Position numbers and translations under genes: made by a program. The notes beneath the pieces are model-generated. The model saw only the letters and a list, made by a program, of their open reading frames with translations. It had not been told where the DNA came from and made no database searches. This document shows positions 44,285-52,593 of a stretch of 52,593 bases of DNA, one piece after another (the first letter of the stretch is position 1; each line of letters begins with the position of its first letter). The DNA comes from Olleya namhaensis (GTDB lineage Bacteria; Bacteroidota; Bacteroidia; Flavobacteriales; Flavobacteriaceae), in assembly GCF_900114005.1 (NCBI RefSeq), contig NZ_FORM01000012.1, forward strand, positions 1 to 52,593, in the 5' to 3' direction.

Positions 44285-47200
44285 TTGAGAAAAATAGAAA
44301 ATAATTTGAAATATTCAAAATCAGTGTTAGCTATGCTAATCGGATTGATGTTTAGTTGTTTTGCATTTGCGCAAACGCAATCGCCTTCTATCCGAACTGG
44401 TGTTACCTTCCAGTGGTCGGATGCCCAAAATGGGAACCTTAATAATCCTGCTACAATAAATTCTGTTACTGTAAACGGAGACGTATATAATACGTTTGTT
44501 GTACCGACATCTTATGAGATGACAATTCTAGGTCCTGATGGCCACTCGCCAAACAAAATTCTTGAAAACGGAGCTCTTTTGGCAAATGCAAGTAGTGATC
44601 CAAACTGGAACACTAAAGCTTTGAGTGCTTTTCAAGACAAAAACTTAAATCATTATTTTACTGCCAATCCAAATGGAGAAAATATGTGTGGTAACTTTAC
44701 CAAAGCAGAAATCTCCAATGCACAAAGACAAACTATTTTTTATAGTAATCCTATACCATCTAATCAAGGTGGTATTTTAGCGGTTACAGAAAGAGGTGGA
44801 AACAACTGTTTTTATGTTGAAGTATGGGGTACACCAGTTGGTGGAGGTCCGGAGCAACAATTAGGAAATACATTTGTTAGAAATTCTGGTGATTATAGAG
44901 ATAATTGTTCTTTTGGACCGCCAATAAACATTAATACCGATTATTGGAAATCTGGACGTTGTAATGAAAACGGACAAACTATTGGTATTGGATTATTTTA
45001 TTTAAACTCTATTGCTCCTACAGGATCTAAAATTACTAAGATAGAATTTGTTGCTGCAACACGAGATCATGGTGATGGTAAATTTTTTCTACTTCAAAAA
45101 TATGCGCTTGATGGCGATTTCGAAGAGTGTGTAAATGATACCGCTAGAGGTGAATTAAGCGAAATAGCAACTGCACCAGATAACTCTACATACAGTTTAG
45201 TATCTGGACCTAGTCCAGCTGGGCAATCTTTTTCTTTAGCCTCAAACGGAAATTACAGTTATGTACCAACACCTGGTTTTACAGGAACTGTTACTTTTCA
45301 ATATCAAGTATGTCTACCTTCACCAAACCAATCCGTTTGTGATGTAGCAACAGTTACGTTAAATTATCAACCTTTACCTGCTAGTCCAGTTTTAGATATA
45401 AGTTGTAATAATACTAATGATACTAGTACAATTACGGTAACGTCCCCTGTTGGAAGTCAATACACCTACTCTATTAATGGAAGTCCTTATCAAAGTTCTC
45501 CAACATTTAATAATTTAGCCTCAGGAAGTTATACTGTATTAGTCTCTAACACACTTGGGTGTACTAGCTTTACATCTACAACAATTAATAGTGCCTTAGA
45601 GATATCTAATGTTGCCTTAACTAATGCTGCATGTGATACAGGAAATACCGGAGCTATTGACATTACAATTTCTGGTGGTACAAGTCCATATACTTACGCA
45701 TGGAGTAACAGTGCTCTAACACAAGACCTAAATAACGTTCCAACCGGAACCTATAGTGTTTTAGTAACAGACGCTAATGGCTGCGAGGCTTACATGGATA
45801 ATATTATTGTTGGTTCTCAAGACAATGCTAACCCTGTAATTACAGTACCTAGTACATTAAGTATAGAAGGTTGTAATGCAAACGATATAACAGCTGCTAA
45901 TACTGAGTTTAATTATAGTACTTCAGTTTCTAATAATGTCCTTACTACTTTTGGTACACTTTCAAATTATAATACATCAGATGATACACAAGTACAATCT
46001 GTAACCTATATAGATACTATAACATCTAACGCTAATTGTACTATAGTAGTTCGTAGAACTTTTACTGCAACAGATGATTGTGGTAATACTTCAACTGCTA
46101 TTACTACAATTACAATTAAGGATACTACCGCACCTAATTTATCTAGTTGTAACCTAATTGCACAAACAAACGAAGAGTGCTCAAGTTCTGATAACAAAAC
46201 TATAATAGATACTTGGAATACTGATAATATTAACTTATTACAAAATTGTAGTACCGATAATTGTACTGACTCTGCAGACCTAGTGGTAACATCTAACTAT
46301 GTTTACTCTAATTTTATATATGACTGTGGAACTAGTGGTAGTATAACTGTAACTTATACTGTTAAAGATGAATGTAATAATACATCAACAACAAGTGCAA
46401 CAATAACAATAGAAGACACTACAGGTCCAGATTTAGCTAATTGCGCAGACATTAATAAGACTATAGAATGTGATAATGTTTCAAATCAATCTGAAGCTTT
46501 CCAATGGAATAATGCTAACATAGCAGCATTAAGAATCTGTGGTACTGATGATTGTAACACGGACTCTGCAAACAATGTAACTTCAGATTTTAATTATTCT
46601 GATTTTGTAGCTAACGCTTGTGGAGGTGGGACAATAGAAGCTGAATACTCCGTAATTGATGATTGTGGAAATATTACACTAATAACAGGAATATTAACTA
46701 TAGAAGATACGACCCCTCCTACTTTTAATGAAAATTTACCTGCTAATGATACTGTAGATTATGATGCTATTCCTAATGCTCCAACATTAACTGCTACAGA
46801 TAATTGCGGAGATGCTAATGTTACTTTTAGTGAAACTACTACGGGTGATATTTGTACTGGAACAATAACAATTACAAGGACTTGGATTGCTACTGATGAA
46901 TGTAATCTTACAACAGAGCACATACAAACGTTAACCGTAACACAACCTGTTTTAGGAGCTACTATCGCAACTGTAACAAATGTATTATGTAACAGTGAAG
47001 CAACCGGAAGTATTGATATTACAGTAACAGGAGGAACAGCTCCTTATACATATGTTTGGAATGATGTAAGTAATTCAACTAGTCAAGATTTATCAAATGT
47101 TTTAGCTGGTGCATATAATGTAACAATTACAGACGACAATGGATGTACTACAAGTGTTGGAGCTACAATCTCTGAACCTTCTAGTCCTCTTAGTTTAAAC

Positions 47201-50200
47201 ATAACAAAAGTAGATGCTACAACTGCCCAAGGTTGTGCAAATGGACAAGCTACTGCAATTGTATCTGGTGGTACAGCAAATTACACTTATTTATGGAGTG
47301 CATCTGCAGGTAGTGCAACTACTGCTTCAGTAACAGGATTATCTGATGGAACGCATAGTGTAACTGTTACAGATGCTAATAATTGTACTATAACTCAAAG
47401 TATAGTAATAGAATGTGTTAATACATGTGATGCAGAAATTGCAATTACAAATGTTACCGATGTACTTTGTACAGGTGACACAACTGGTACAGGAACGGTA
47501 ACAGCTAACTCTGATGCTAATCCAAGTGCTACTTTTACTTTTGTTTGGAACGATGGAAATTCTGACGTACAAACTGATACAGCTGTAACTTCTAGTACAT
47601 TAGCCAATTTATCTGCTGGTGTATATTCTGTAAGCGTAACAATTGATGGAACAGTTTGTCAAGCTGTTGCTAAAACTATTTCTATTACAGAACCTAGTAA
47701 TGCTTTAAATGTTACTGCTACAACTACTGACGAATCTGGTCCTACCACTGGTGATGGTACTGCTACTGCAATAGTAACTGGCGGTGTAGCCCCTTATACT
47801 TATTCTTGGACTCCTAATGGAGAAACTACTGATGCTCTTACAGGGCTTAGTGCAGCAGAATACTGTGTAACTGTAACCGATGCTAATGGTTGTACAGATA
47901 CTACATGTGTAACTGTAAACCCAGGGTCTTGTAATAATCTATCTGTAACAGGATCTTCTAATCCTGCAATATGTTTTGGCGAAAGTAATGGTAGTATAAC
48001 AGCTACTGTAACTGGTGGATCTGGAAACTTTAGTTACTCTTGGGATACTATTTCTAATACGACGACTTCTGTTAGCAATTTACCTGCTGGAGATTATACT
48101 ATTACAGTTACAGATAATGTAACTCTATGTACTACAAACACAACTATAACAATAAACGAACCTAATGTTTTAAGTTCGGCAATAGCAGTTACTAATATAT
48201 TATGTAAAGGTGACACTACTGGATCTCTTGATTTAGCTGTTAATGGTGGTAATGGTGGTTATACATTTTTATGGAATGACACTAATGCTTCAACTACTGA
48301 AGATTTAATTAATGTAGTTGCTGGTACTTATACTGTAACTATTACGGATTCTAAAGGTTGTGAAACAATAAACTCAGCAACAATATTAGAACCTGCTGCT
48401 GTTGTTTCAGCTTCAATTACAAGTCAAACTAACGTAGATTGCTTTGGTACTAATTCTGCAACAGTAACTGTTGAAGGTGCTGGTGGTATTACGCCTTACA
48501 CCTACTCTATAGATAATGGTGTTAATTATGTGACTTCAGGAACTTTTAATGATCTTTCAGAAGGAAATTATACTGTTATCGTATTAGATGCAAATGGATG
48601 TACATTTAATCAACCGATTACAATAACAGAACCTACAGCTGCTTTAGAAGCTTCAATAACAAGTGTTACAAATGTATTATGTAACAGTGAAGCAACCGGA
48701 AGTATTAATATTACAGTAACAGGAGGAACAGCTCCTTATACATATGTTTGGAATGATGTAAGTAATTCAACTAGTCAAGATTTATCAAATGTAATAGCTG
48801 GTGCATATAATGTAACTATTACAGATGCTAACGACTGTACTACATCTATTGGCGCTACAATTACTGAACCTACTTCTGCTTTAAGTTTAAATATAACTAA
48901 AGTAGATGCGACAACTGCACAAGGTTGTTCTAACGGTGAAGCTACTGCCATAGTATCTGGTGGTACAGCAAATTACACATACCTATGGAGTGCTTCTGCT
49001 GGAAGTCAAACGACTGCAAATGCTACAGGATTATCTGATGGAACTCACAGTGTAACTATAACGGACGCTAATAATTGTACAATAACTCAAAGTATAGTAA
49101 TTGAATGTGTTAATACTTGTGATGCAGAAATTGCAATTACAAATGTTACCGATGTACTTTGTACAGGTGACACAACTGGTTCTGGAACGGTAACAGCTAA
49201 CTCTGATGCTAATCCAAGTGCTACTTTTACTTTTGTTTGGAACGATGGGGTTTCTGACATACAAACTGATACAGCTGTAACATCTAGTACATTAGCTAGT
49301 TTATCTTCAGGTGTATATTCTGTAAGTGTAACGATTGATGGAACCGTATGTCAAGCGGTGGAAGAAACAATTGCTATTACAGAACCAAGTAATGCGCTAG
49401 ACGTAACAGCTACAACAACGGATGAGTCTGGACCAACCACAGGTGACGGTACAGCGACAGCTGTGGTTACTGGAGGTGTTGAACCTTATAGTTATTCTTG
49501 GTCTCCTGGAGGAGAAACTACAGATGCAATCTCAGGATTAAGTGCTGGAGATTATACTATAACTGTAACAGATGCTAACGGTTGTACAGATTCTACTACA
49601 GTAACTGTTAACCCGGGGACTTGTAATAATCTATCTGTAACAGGTGCTTCTAATCCTGCAATATGTTTTGGCGAAAGCAATGGAAGTATAACAGCTACAG
49701 TAACTGGTGGATCTGGAAACTTTAATTATAGTTGGGATACTATTCCTAATACGACAACTTCTGTTAGCAATTTACCTGCTGGAGATTATACTATAACAGT
49801 AACGGATACTGTAACACAATGTACTACAAGTACAACGATAACAATTAACGAACCAAACATCTTAAGTTCTGCTATTGCTGTTTCTAACATACTATGTAAG
49901 GATGATGCTACTGGCTCTTTAGACTTAGCGGTTAATGGTGGTAATGGAGGTTATACTTTTTTATGGAATGACACTAACGCTTCAACTACTGAAGATTTAA
50001 TTAATGTAGTTGCTGGTACTTATACTGTAACTATTACGGATTCTAAAGGTTGTGAAACAACACAATCAGCAACAATATTAGAACCCGCAACTAGTGTTTC
50101 TGCAACTATTACAACTCAAACAGATATTGTTTGTGAAGGTTTAGGTACAATTATAATAGAAGGTGCCGGAGGTATTGCTCCTTACTCCTATTCTATAGAC

Positions 50201-52593
50201 GGTGGAGCTAACTACCAAACAGATGGTACATTTGCTAGCTTACCTGAAGCTAACTACACAATAACAGTAGTAGATGCAAATGGATGTACAACAACAGTAA
50301 CTACTGAAATACTTATTAACTGTACTGATGCTATCGCAGATATTAATAATACATTCCAAGACCAACCGGTAACTGGTAATGTATTAACTAATGATGAAGA
50401 TTTTGAAGGTGATAACCAAACAGTAACTGCTAATACTGATCCTGCTAACGGAACAGTAACTATTGATGCTGCTGGTAACTATACTTATACTCCTACCGCT
50501 GGATTTACTGGTGAAGACACTTTCACATACACAATCTGTGATGATGGTAACCCACAAGCATGTGATACAGCTACTGTATACATTGAAGTATTACCTGTAA
50601 GTGGTCCTGAAAATGAAGCACCTATCGCTAACGCTGATACTGCGACAACTCCAGAAGGAACACCGATTACTATTCCTGTAATTTCTAACGATTTTGATCC
50701 TGATGGTGATACAATTACTGTAACTAATACGACTACTCCGGATAACGGAACAGTTACTATTAGTCCTACAGGTGAAATTATCTATACTCCTAATGATGGG
50801 TTTATTGGTGAGGATACTTTTACTTACACTATATGTGATGATGCTAATCCTGCACTTTGTGATACTGCAACTGTAACAGTAACTGTACAACCTACTGATT
50901 CGCCTAACACAACTAATGCTAATGATGATGCCTATACTACAACTCCTGGAGCTGATGTAACAGAAAACGTATTAGTAAATGATAATGATATTGAAGGTGA
51001 TAATCAAACAGTAACTGCTAATACAAACCCAACTAATGGTACTGTAACAATGTCTCCTTCTGGTGACTTTACTTATACGCCTAACCCTGGGTATACTGGT
51101 GCAGATTCTTTCACTTATACTATTTGTGATGATAATGCTGACCAAGCTTGTGATACAGCTACAGTTTATATTACAGTGGGTGGTATTGCTAATACTACTG
51201 ATGCTATCGCAGATATTAATAATACATTCCAAGACCAACCAGTAACTGGTAATGTATTAACTAATGATGAAGATTTTGAAGGTGATAACCAAACAGTAAC
51301 TGCTAATACTGATCCTGCTAACGGAACAGTAACTATTGATGCTGCTGGTAACTATACTTATACTCCTAACGCTGGATTTACTGGTGAGGATACTTTCACA
51401 TACACAATCTGTGATGATGGTAACCCACAAGCATGTGATACAGCTACTGTATACATTGAAGTATTACCTGTAAGTGGTCCTGAAAATGAAGCGCCTATCG
51501 CTAACGCTGATACTGCGACAACTCCAGAAGGAACACCGATTACTATTCCTGTAATTTCTAACGATTTTGATCCTGATGGTGATACAATTACTGTAACTAA
51601 TACGACTACTCCGGATAACGGAACAGTTACTATTAGTCCTACAGGTGAAATTATCTATACTCCTAATGATGGATTTATTGGTGAGGATACTTTTACTTAC
51701 ACTATATGTGATGATGCTAATCCTGCACTTTGTGATACTGCAACTGTAACAGTAACTGTACAACCTACTGATTCGCCTAATACAACTAATGCTAATGATG
51801 ATGCCTACTTTACAACACCAACAACTGATTTAGTAGCTAATGTATTAGTAAATGATAATGATATTGAAGGTGATACTCAAATAGTAACTGCTAATACAGA
51901 CCCTACTAATGGAATAGTGACTATAGAAGAAAATGGTGACTTTACTTATACTCCTAACCCAGGGTTTTCTGGTACGGATTCTTTCACTTATACTATTTGT
52001 GATGATAATGCTGACCAAGCTTGTGATACAGCTACAGTTTATATTACAATTGATGGTTTAGCAGGATTAAATGTTGTGAAATCTGCGGTTAATGCTAATG
52101 GAAATGACTGTATTGTAGCTGGAGATTTAGTAACATACATATTCACAGTTACAAATCCTGGTGATTTACTTATTAACTCTATAACAATTGCTGATACGTT
52201 ATTAGGTGGTGATATTACTGCTGATGTAACTTTGACAGGAGACACCAATAACGATGGTTTACTTGATCCTTCTGAAACTTGGGTTTATACAGCTCCAAAT
52301 TATACCGTAACACAAGAGGACGTTGATACCGGTATAATCACGAACAGTGTTACAGTAAGTGGATTAGAGCCTGACGGAACAACAAGCATAGAAGCAAATG
52401 ATACATACGTAATTGATGAAAACAACACAGAGTTAACTTTCTGTACGCCTACTAATGGTTTAAACATTGTTAAGTCGGCTGCAATTGCAAACGGTGAAGC
52501 GTGTTTAGTAGTTGGTAGCGAAGTAACATATACTTTCACTGTAACTAATACGGGTACAGTATCGGTTAACTCAATAACTATTACAGATGCTTT
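44285..52593 (+). CDS. Giant SprB-repeat surface adhesin (partial, runs off window)
   Basis: One frame stays open from TTG 44285 to the right edge, at least 2,769 residues. I checked the reading by hand through most of its length. The in-frame upstream stop is at 44279, and other possible starts are TTG 44306 and ATG 44333. A signal peptide ends at FAFAQ. An N-terminal domain (about 45-280) is followed by HYR-like modules (about 45,840-46,950, with ITIKDTTAP and ITIEDTTGP). Then come about fifteen SprB repeats (each near 80 residues, GGTAPYTYVWN and YTVTITD type) to about 50,320, Ig/cadherin-like Big_9 modules (DGDTITVTN, PNDGFIGEDTFTY), and DUF11-type modules from about 52,060 (VTYTFTVTNTG). 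SprB-type adhesins are carried by the gliding machinery and secreted by type IX secretion; that sorting domain would be beyond the edge. Confidence 0.9.
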   Translation, partial: MRKIENNLKYSKSVLAMLIGLMFSCFAFAQTQSPSIRTGVTFQWSDAQNGNLNNPATINSVTVNGDVYNTFVVPTSYEMTILGPDGHSPNKILENGALLANASSDPNWNTKALSAFQDKNLNHYFTANPNGENMCGNFTKAEISNAQRQTIFYSNPIPSNQGGILAVTERGGNNCFYVEVWGTPVGGGPEQQLGNTFVRNSGDYRDNCSFGPPININTDYWKSGRCNENGQTIGIGLFYLNSIAPTGSKITKIEFVAATRDHGDGKFFLLQKYALDGDFEECVNDTARGELSEIATAPDNSTYSLVSGPSPAGQSFSLASNGNYSYVPTPGFTGTVTFQYQVCLPSPNQSVCDVATVTLNYQPLPASPVLDISCNNTNDTSTITVTSPVGSQYTYSINGSPYQSSPTFNNLASGSYTVLVSNTLGCTSFTSTTINSALEISNVALTNAACDTGNTGAIDITISGGTSPYTYAWSNSALTQDLNNVPTGTYSVLVTDANGCEAYMDNIIVGSQDNANPVITVPSTLSIEGCNANDITAANTEFNYSTSVSNNVLTTFGTLSNYNTSDDTQVQSVTYIDTITSNANCTIVVRRTFTATDDCGNTSTAITTITIKDTTAPNLSSCNLIAQTNEECSSSDNKTIIDTWNTDNINLLQNCSTDNCTDSADLVVTSNYVYSNFIYDCGTSGSITVTYTVKDECNNTSTTSATITIEDTTGPDLANCADINKTIECDNVSNQSEAFQWNNANIAALRICGTDDCNTDSANNVTSDFNYSDFVANACGGGTIEAEYSVIDDCGNITLITGILTIEDTTPPTFNENLPANDTVDYDAIPNAPTLTATDNCGDANVTFSETTTGDICTGTITITRTWIATDECNLTTEHIQTLTVTQPVLGATIATVTNVLCNSEATGSIDITVTGGTAPYTYVWNDVSNSTSQDLSNVLAGAYNVTITDDNGCTTSVGATISEPSSPLSLNITKVDATTAQGCANGQATAIVSGGTANYTYLWSASAGSATTASVTGLSDGTHSVTVTDANNCTITQSIVIECVNTCDAEIAITNVTDVLCTGDTTGTGTVTANSDANPSATFTFVWNDGNSDVQTDTAVTSSTLANLSAGVYSVSVTIDGTVCQAVAKTISITEPSNALNVTATTTDESGPTTGDGTATAIVTGGVAPYTYSWTPNGETTDALTGLSAAEYCVTVTDANGCTDTTCVTVNPGSCNNLSVTGSSNPAICFGESNGSITATVTGGSGNFSYSWDTISNTTTSVSNLPAGDYTITVTDNVTLCTTNTTITINEPNVLSSAIAVTNILCKGDTTGSLDLAVNGGNGGYTFLWNDTNASTTEDLINVVAGTYTVTITDSKGCETINSATILEPAAVVSASITSQTNVDCFGTNSATVTVEGAGGITPYTYSIDNGVNYVTSGTFNDLSEGNYTVIVLDANGCTFNQPITITEPTAALEASITSVTNVLCNSEATGSINITVTGGTAPYTYVWNDVSNSTSQDLSNVIAGAYNVTITDANDCTTSIGATITEPTSALSLNITKVDATTAQGCSNGEATAIVSGGTANYTYLWSASAGSQTTANATGLSDGTHSVTITDANNCTITQSIVIECVNTCDAEIAITNVTDVLCTGDTTGSGTVTANSDANPSATFTFVWNDGVSDIQTDTAVTSSTLASLSSGVYSVSVTIDGTVCQAVEETIAITEPSNALDVTATTTDESGPTTGDGTATAVVTGGVEPYSYSWSPGGETTDAISGLSAGDYTITVTDANGCTDSTTVTVNPGTCNNLSVTGASNPAICFGESNGSITATVTGGSGNFNYSWDTIPNTTTSVSNLPAGDYTITVTDTVTQCTTSTTITINEPNILSSAIAVSNILCKDDATGSLDLAVNGGNGGYTFLWNDTNASTTEDLINVVAGTYTVTITDSKGCETTQSATILEPATSVSATITTQTDIVCEGLGTIIIEGAGGIAPYSYSIDGGANYQTDGTFASLPEANYTITVVDANGCTTTVTTEILINCTDAIADINNTFQDQPVTGNVLTNDEDFEGDNQTVTANTDPANGTVTIDAAGNYTYTPTAGFTGEDTFTYTICDDGNPQACDTATVYIEVLPVSGPENEAPIANADTATTPEGTPITIPVISNDFDPDGDTITVTNTTTPDNGTVTISPTGEIIYTPNDGFIGEDTFTYTICDDANPALCDTATVTVTVQPTDSPNTTNANDDAYTTTPGADVTENVLVNDNDIEGDNQTVTANTNPTNGTVTMSPSGDFTYTPNPGYTGADSFTYTICDDNADQACDTATVYITVGGIANTTDAIADINNTFQDQPVTGNVLTNDEDFEGDNQTVTANTDPANGTVTIDAAGNYTYTPNAGFTGEDTFTYTICDDGNPQACDTATVYIEVLPVSGPENEAPIANADTATTPEGTPITIPVISNDFDPDGDTITVTNTTTPDNGTVTISPTGEIIYTPNDGFIGEDTFTYTICDDANPALCDTATVTVTVQPTDSPNTTNANDDAYFTTPTTDLVANVLVNDNDIEGDTQIVTANTDPTNGIVTIEENGDFTYTPNPGFSGTDSFTYTICDDNADQACDTATVYITIDGLAGLNVVKSAVNANGNDCIVAGDLVTYIFTVTNPGDLLINSITIADTLLGGDITADVTLTGDTNNDGLLDPSETWVYTAPNYTVTQEDVDTGIITNSVTVSGLEPDGTTSIEANDTYVIDENNTELTFCTPTNGLNIVKSAAIANGEACLVVGSEVTYTFTVTNTGTVSVNSITITDA
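46975..50358 (+). repeat. In-frame tandem duplication, 1,692-bp unit of seven SprB repeats, two copies
   Basis: Identical landmarks recur with a constant offset of 1,692 bases (564 codons): TGTATTATGTAACAGTGAAG at 46981 and 48673; GATGCAGAAATTG at 47429 and 49121; GGATCTGGAAACTTT at 48017 and 49709; TAATGGTGG at 48241 and 49933. Each copy holds seven SprB repeats of about 80 residues. Copies differ at scattered bases, and the seventh repeat of the second copy has diverged most. Confidence 0.9.
50324..52069 (+). repeat. In-frame tandem duplication, 873-bp unit of Ig/cadherin-like modules, two copies
   Basis: ACTGATGCTATCGCAG at 50324 recurs at 51197, and CAGTTACTATTAGTCC at 50751 recurs at 51624, an offset of 873 bases (291 codons). 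In the first 300 bases I count about five differences, so this copy is recent or kept alike by gene conversion. The last third of each copy is more diverged. Confidence 0.92.

Noticed and set aside
46006-49264. Minus-strand frames of 63-77 codons inside the SprB region.
   Set aside because: They are opposite the continuous adhesin frame, appear twice only because that frame is duplicated, and lack start signals.
50591-51763. Two nearly identical antisense frames of about 99 codons (50591-50890 and 51464-51763, minus strand).
   Set aside because: They are shadows of the duplicated Ig-like modules of the adhesin; their composition (Ser, Arg, Cys and Ile runs) is that of reverse-read Thr/Asn-rich coding sequence.
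46975-52069. Periodic repeats considered as a CRISPR array.
   Set aside because: The repeats are long, coding, in frame and contiguous, without short identical repeats and unique spacers; no cas genes are near.
1-52593. tRNA, rRNA and prophage genes.
   Set aside because: No tRNA cloverleaf, rRNA segment or phage structural gene was recognised; RNase P RNA is the only RNA gene I can support.

Overview
The window looks like a chromosome segment of a marine-type member of the Flavobacteriaceae (Bacteroidota). It is strongly AT-rich. Where promoters can be seen they use the Bacteroidota -7 box TAnnTTTG. Many exported proteins have short lipoprotein or Sec signals, and several families are typical of the phylum (DUF5916, DUF3822, SprB-repeat adhesin, DnaX without a zinc module). 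The genus cannot be fixed from the sequence alone; Olleya, Lacinutrix or Bizionia-like organisms would fit.

Positions 1-7160 are accessory. Five short transcription units, all on the + strand, are separated by about 135-bp imperfect palindromes: three well-conserved full sites (B, C, D), one with a divergent centre (A) and two decayed (E, F). For the first three units the ten bases at the start of a unit are the exact reverse complement of the ten bases at its end, and those ten bases differ between units. Inside the sites the stem bases also covary. This is the geometry of integron gene cassettes (R'/R'' and L'/L'' boxes), but the boxes do not match the classical GTTRRRY core and no integrase is visible. 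The cargo is a small membrane protein, a DUF4209-like protein with a HEPN-type RNNIAH motif, a lipoprotein plus a small acidic protein, a WG-repeat lipoprotein and a DUF1826 protein. A DUF2071 protein follows the last decayed site. This array is the main candidate for an undescribed system here.

Positions 7201-43891 are ordinary chromosome. They hold MalY/PatB lyase, a LamG lipoprotein, a CDP-alcohol phosphatidyltransferase, folE-msrA, a DUF5916 outer-membrane protein, a LolD-like ATPase with a CPBP protease, a GAF histidine kinase, an M61 peptidase, and a BatA/VWA protein followed by a zinc-site-less dihydroorotase, a small membrane protein and an esterase. Next come an MBL hydrolase, a conserved 484-aa protein of unknown function, and a minus-strand run helicase-kdsB-HAD-CAT-like-kdnB-acyltransferase that points to modified Kdo in lipopolysaccharide. 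Then follow DUF3822-rsmD, the RNase P RNA gene, dnaX, a lipoprotein, miaE, a porin and the polyphosphate operon sixA-ppk1-ppx.

Positions 44285-52593 are one uninterrupted reading frame that runs off the right edge: the first 2,769 codons of a giant secreted adhesin. After a signal peptide and N-terminal domain it has HYR-like modules, about fifteen SprB repeats, Ig/cadherin-like domains and DUF11-type modules. Two in-frame tandem duplications, 1,692 bp (seven SprB repeats) and 873 bp (Ig-like modules), show how it has grown.
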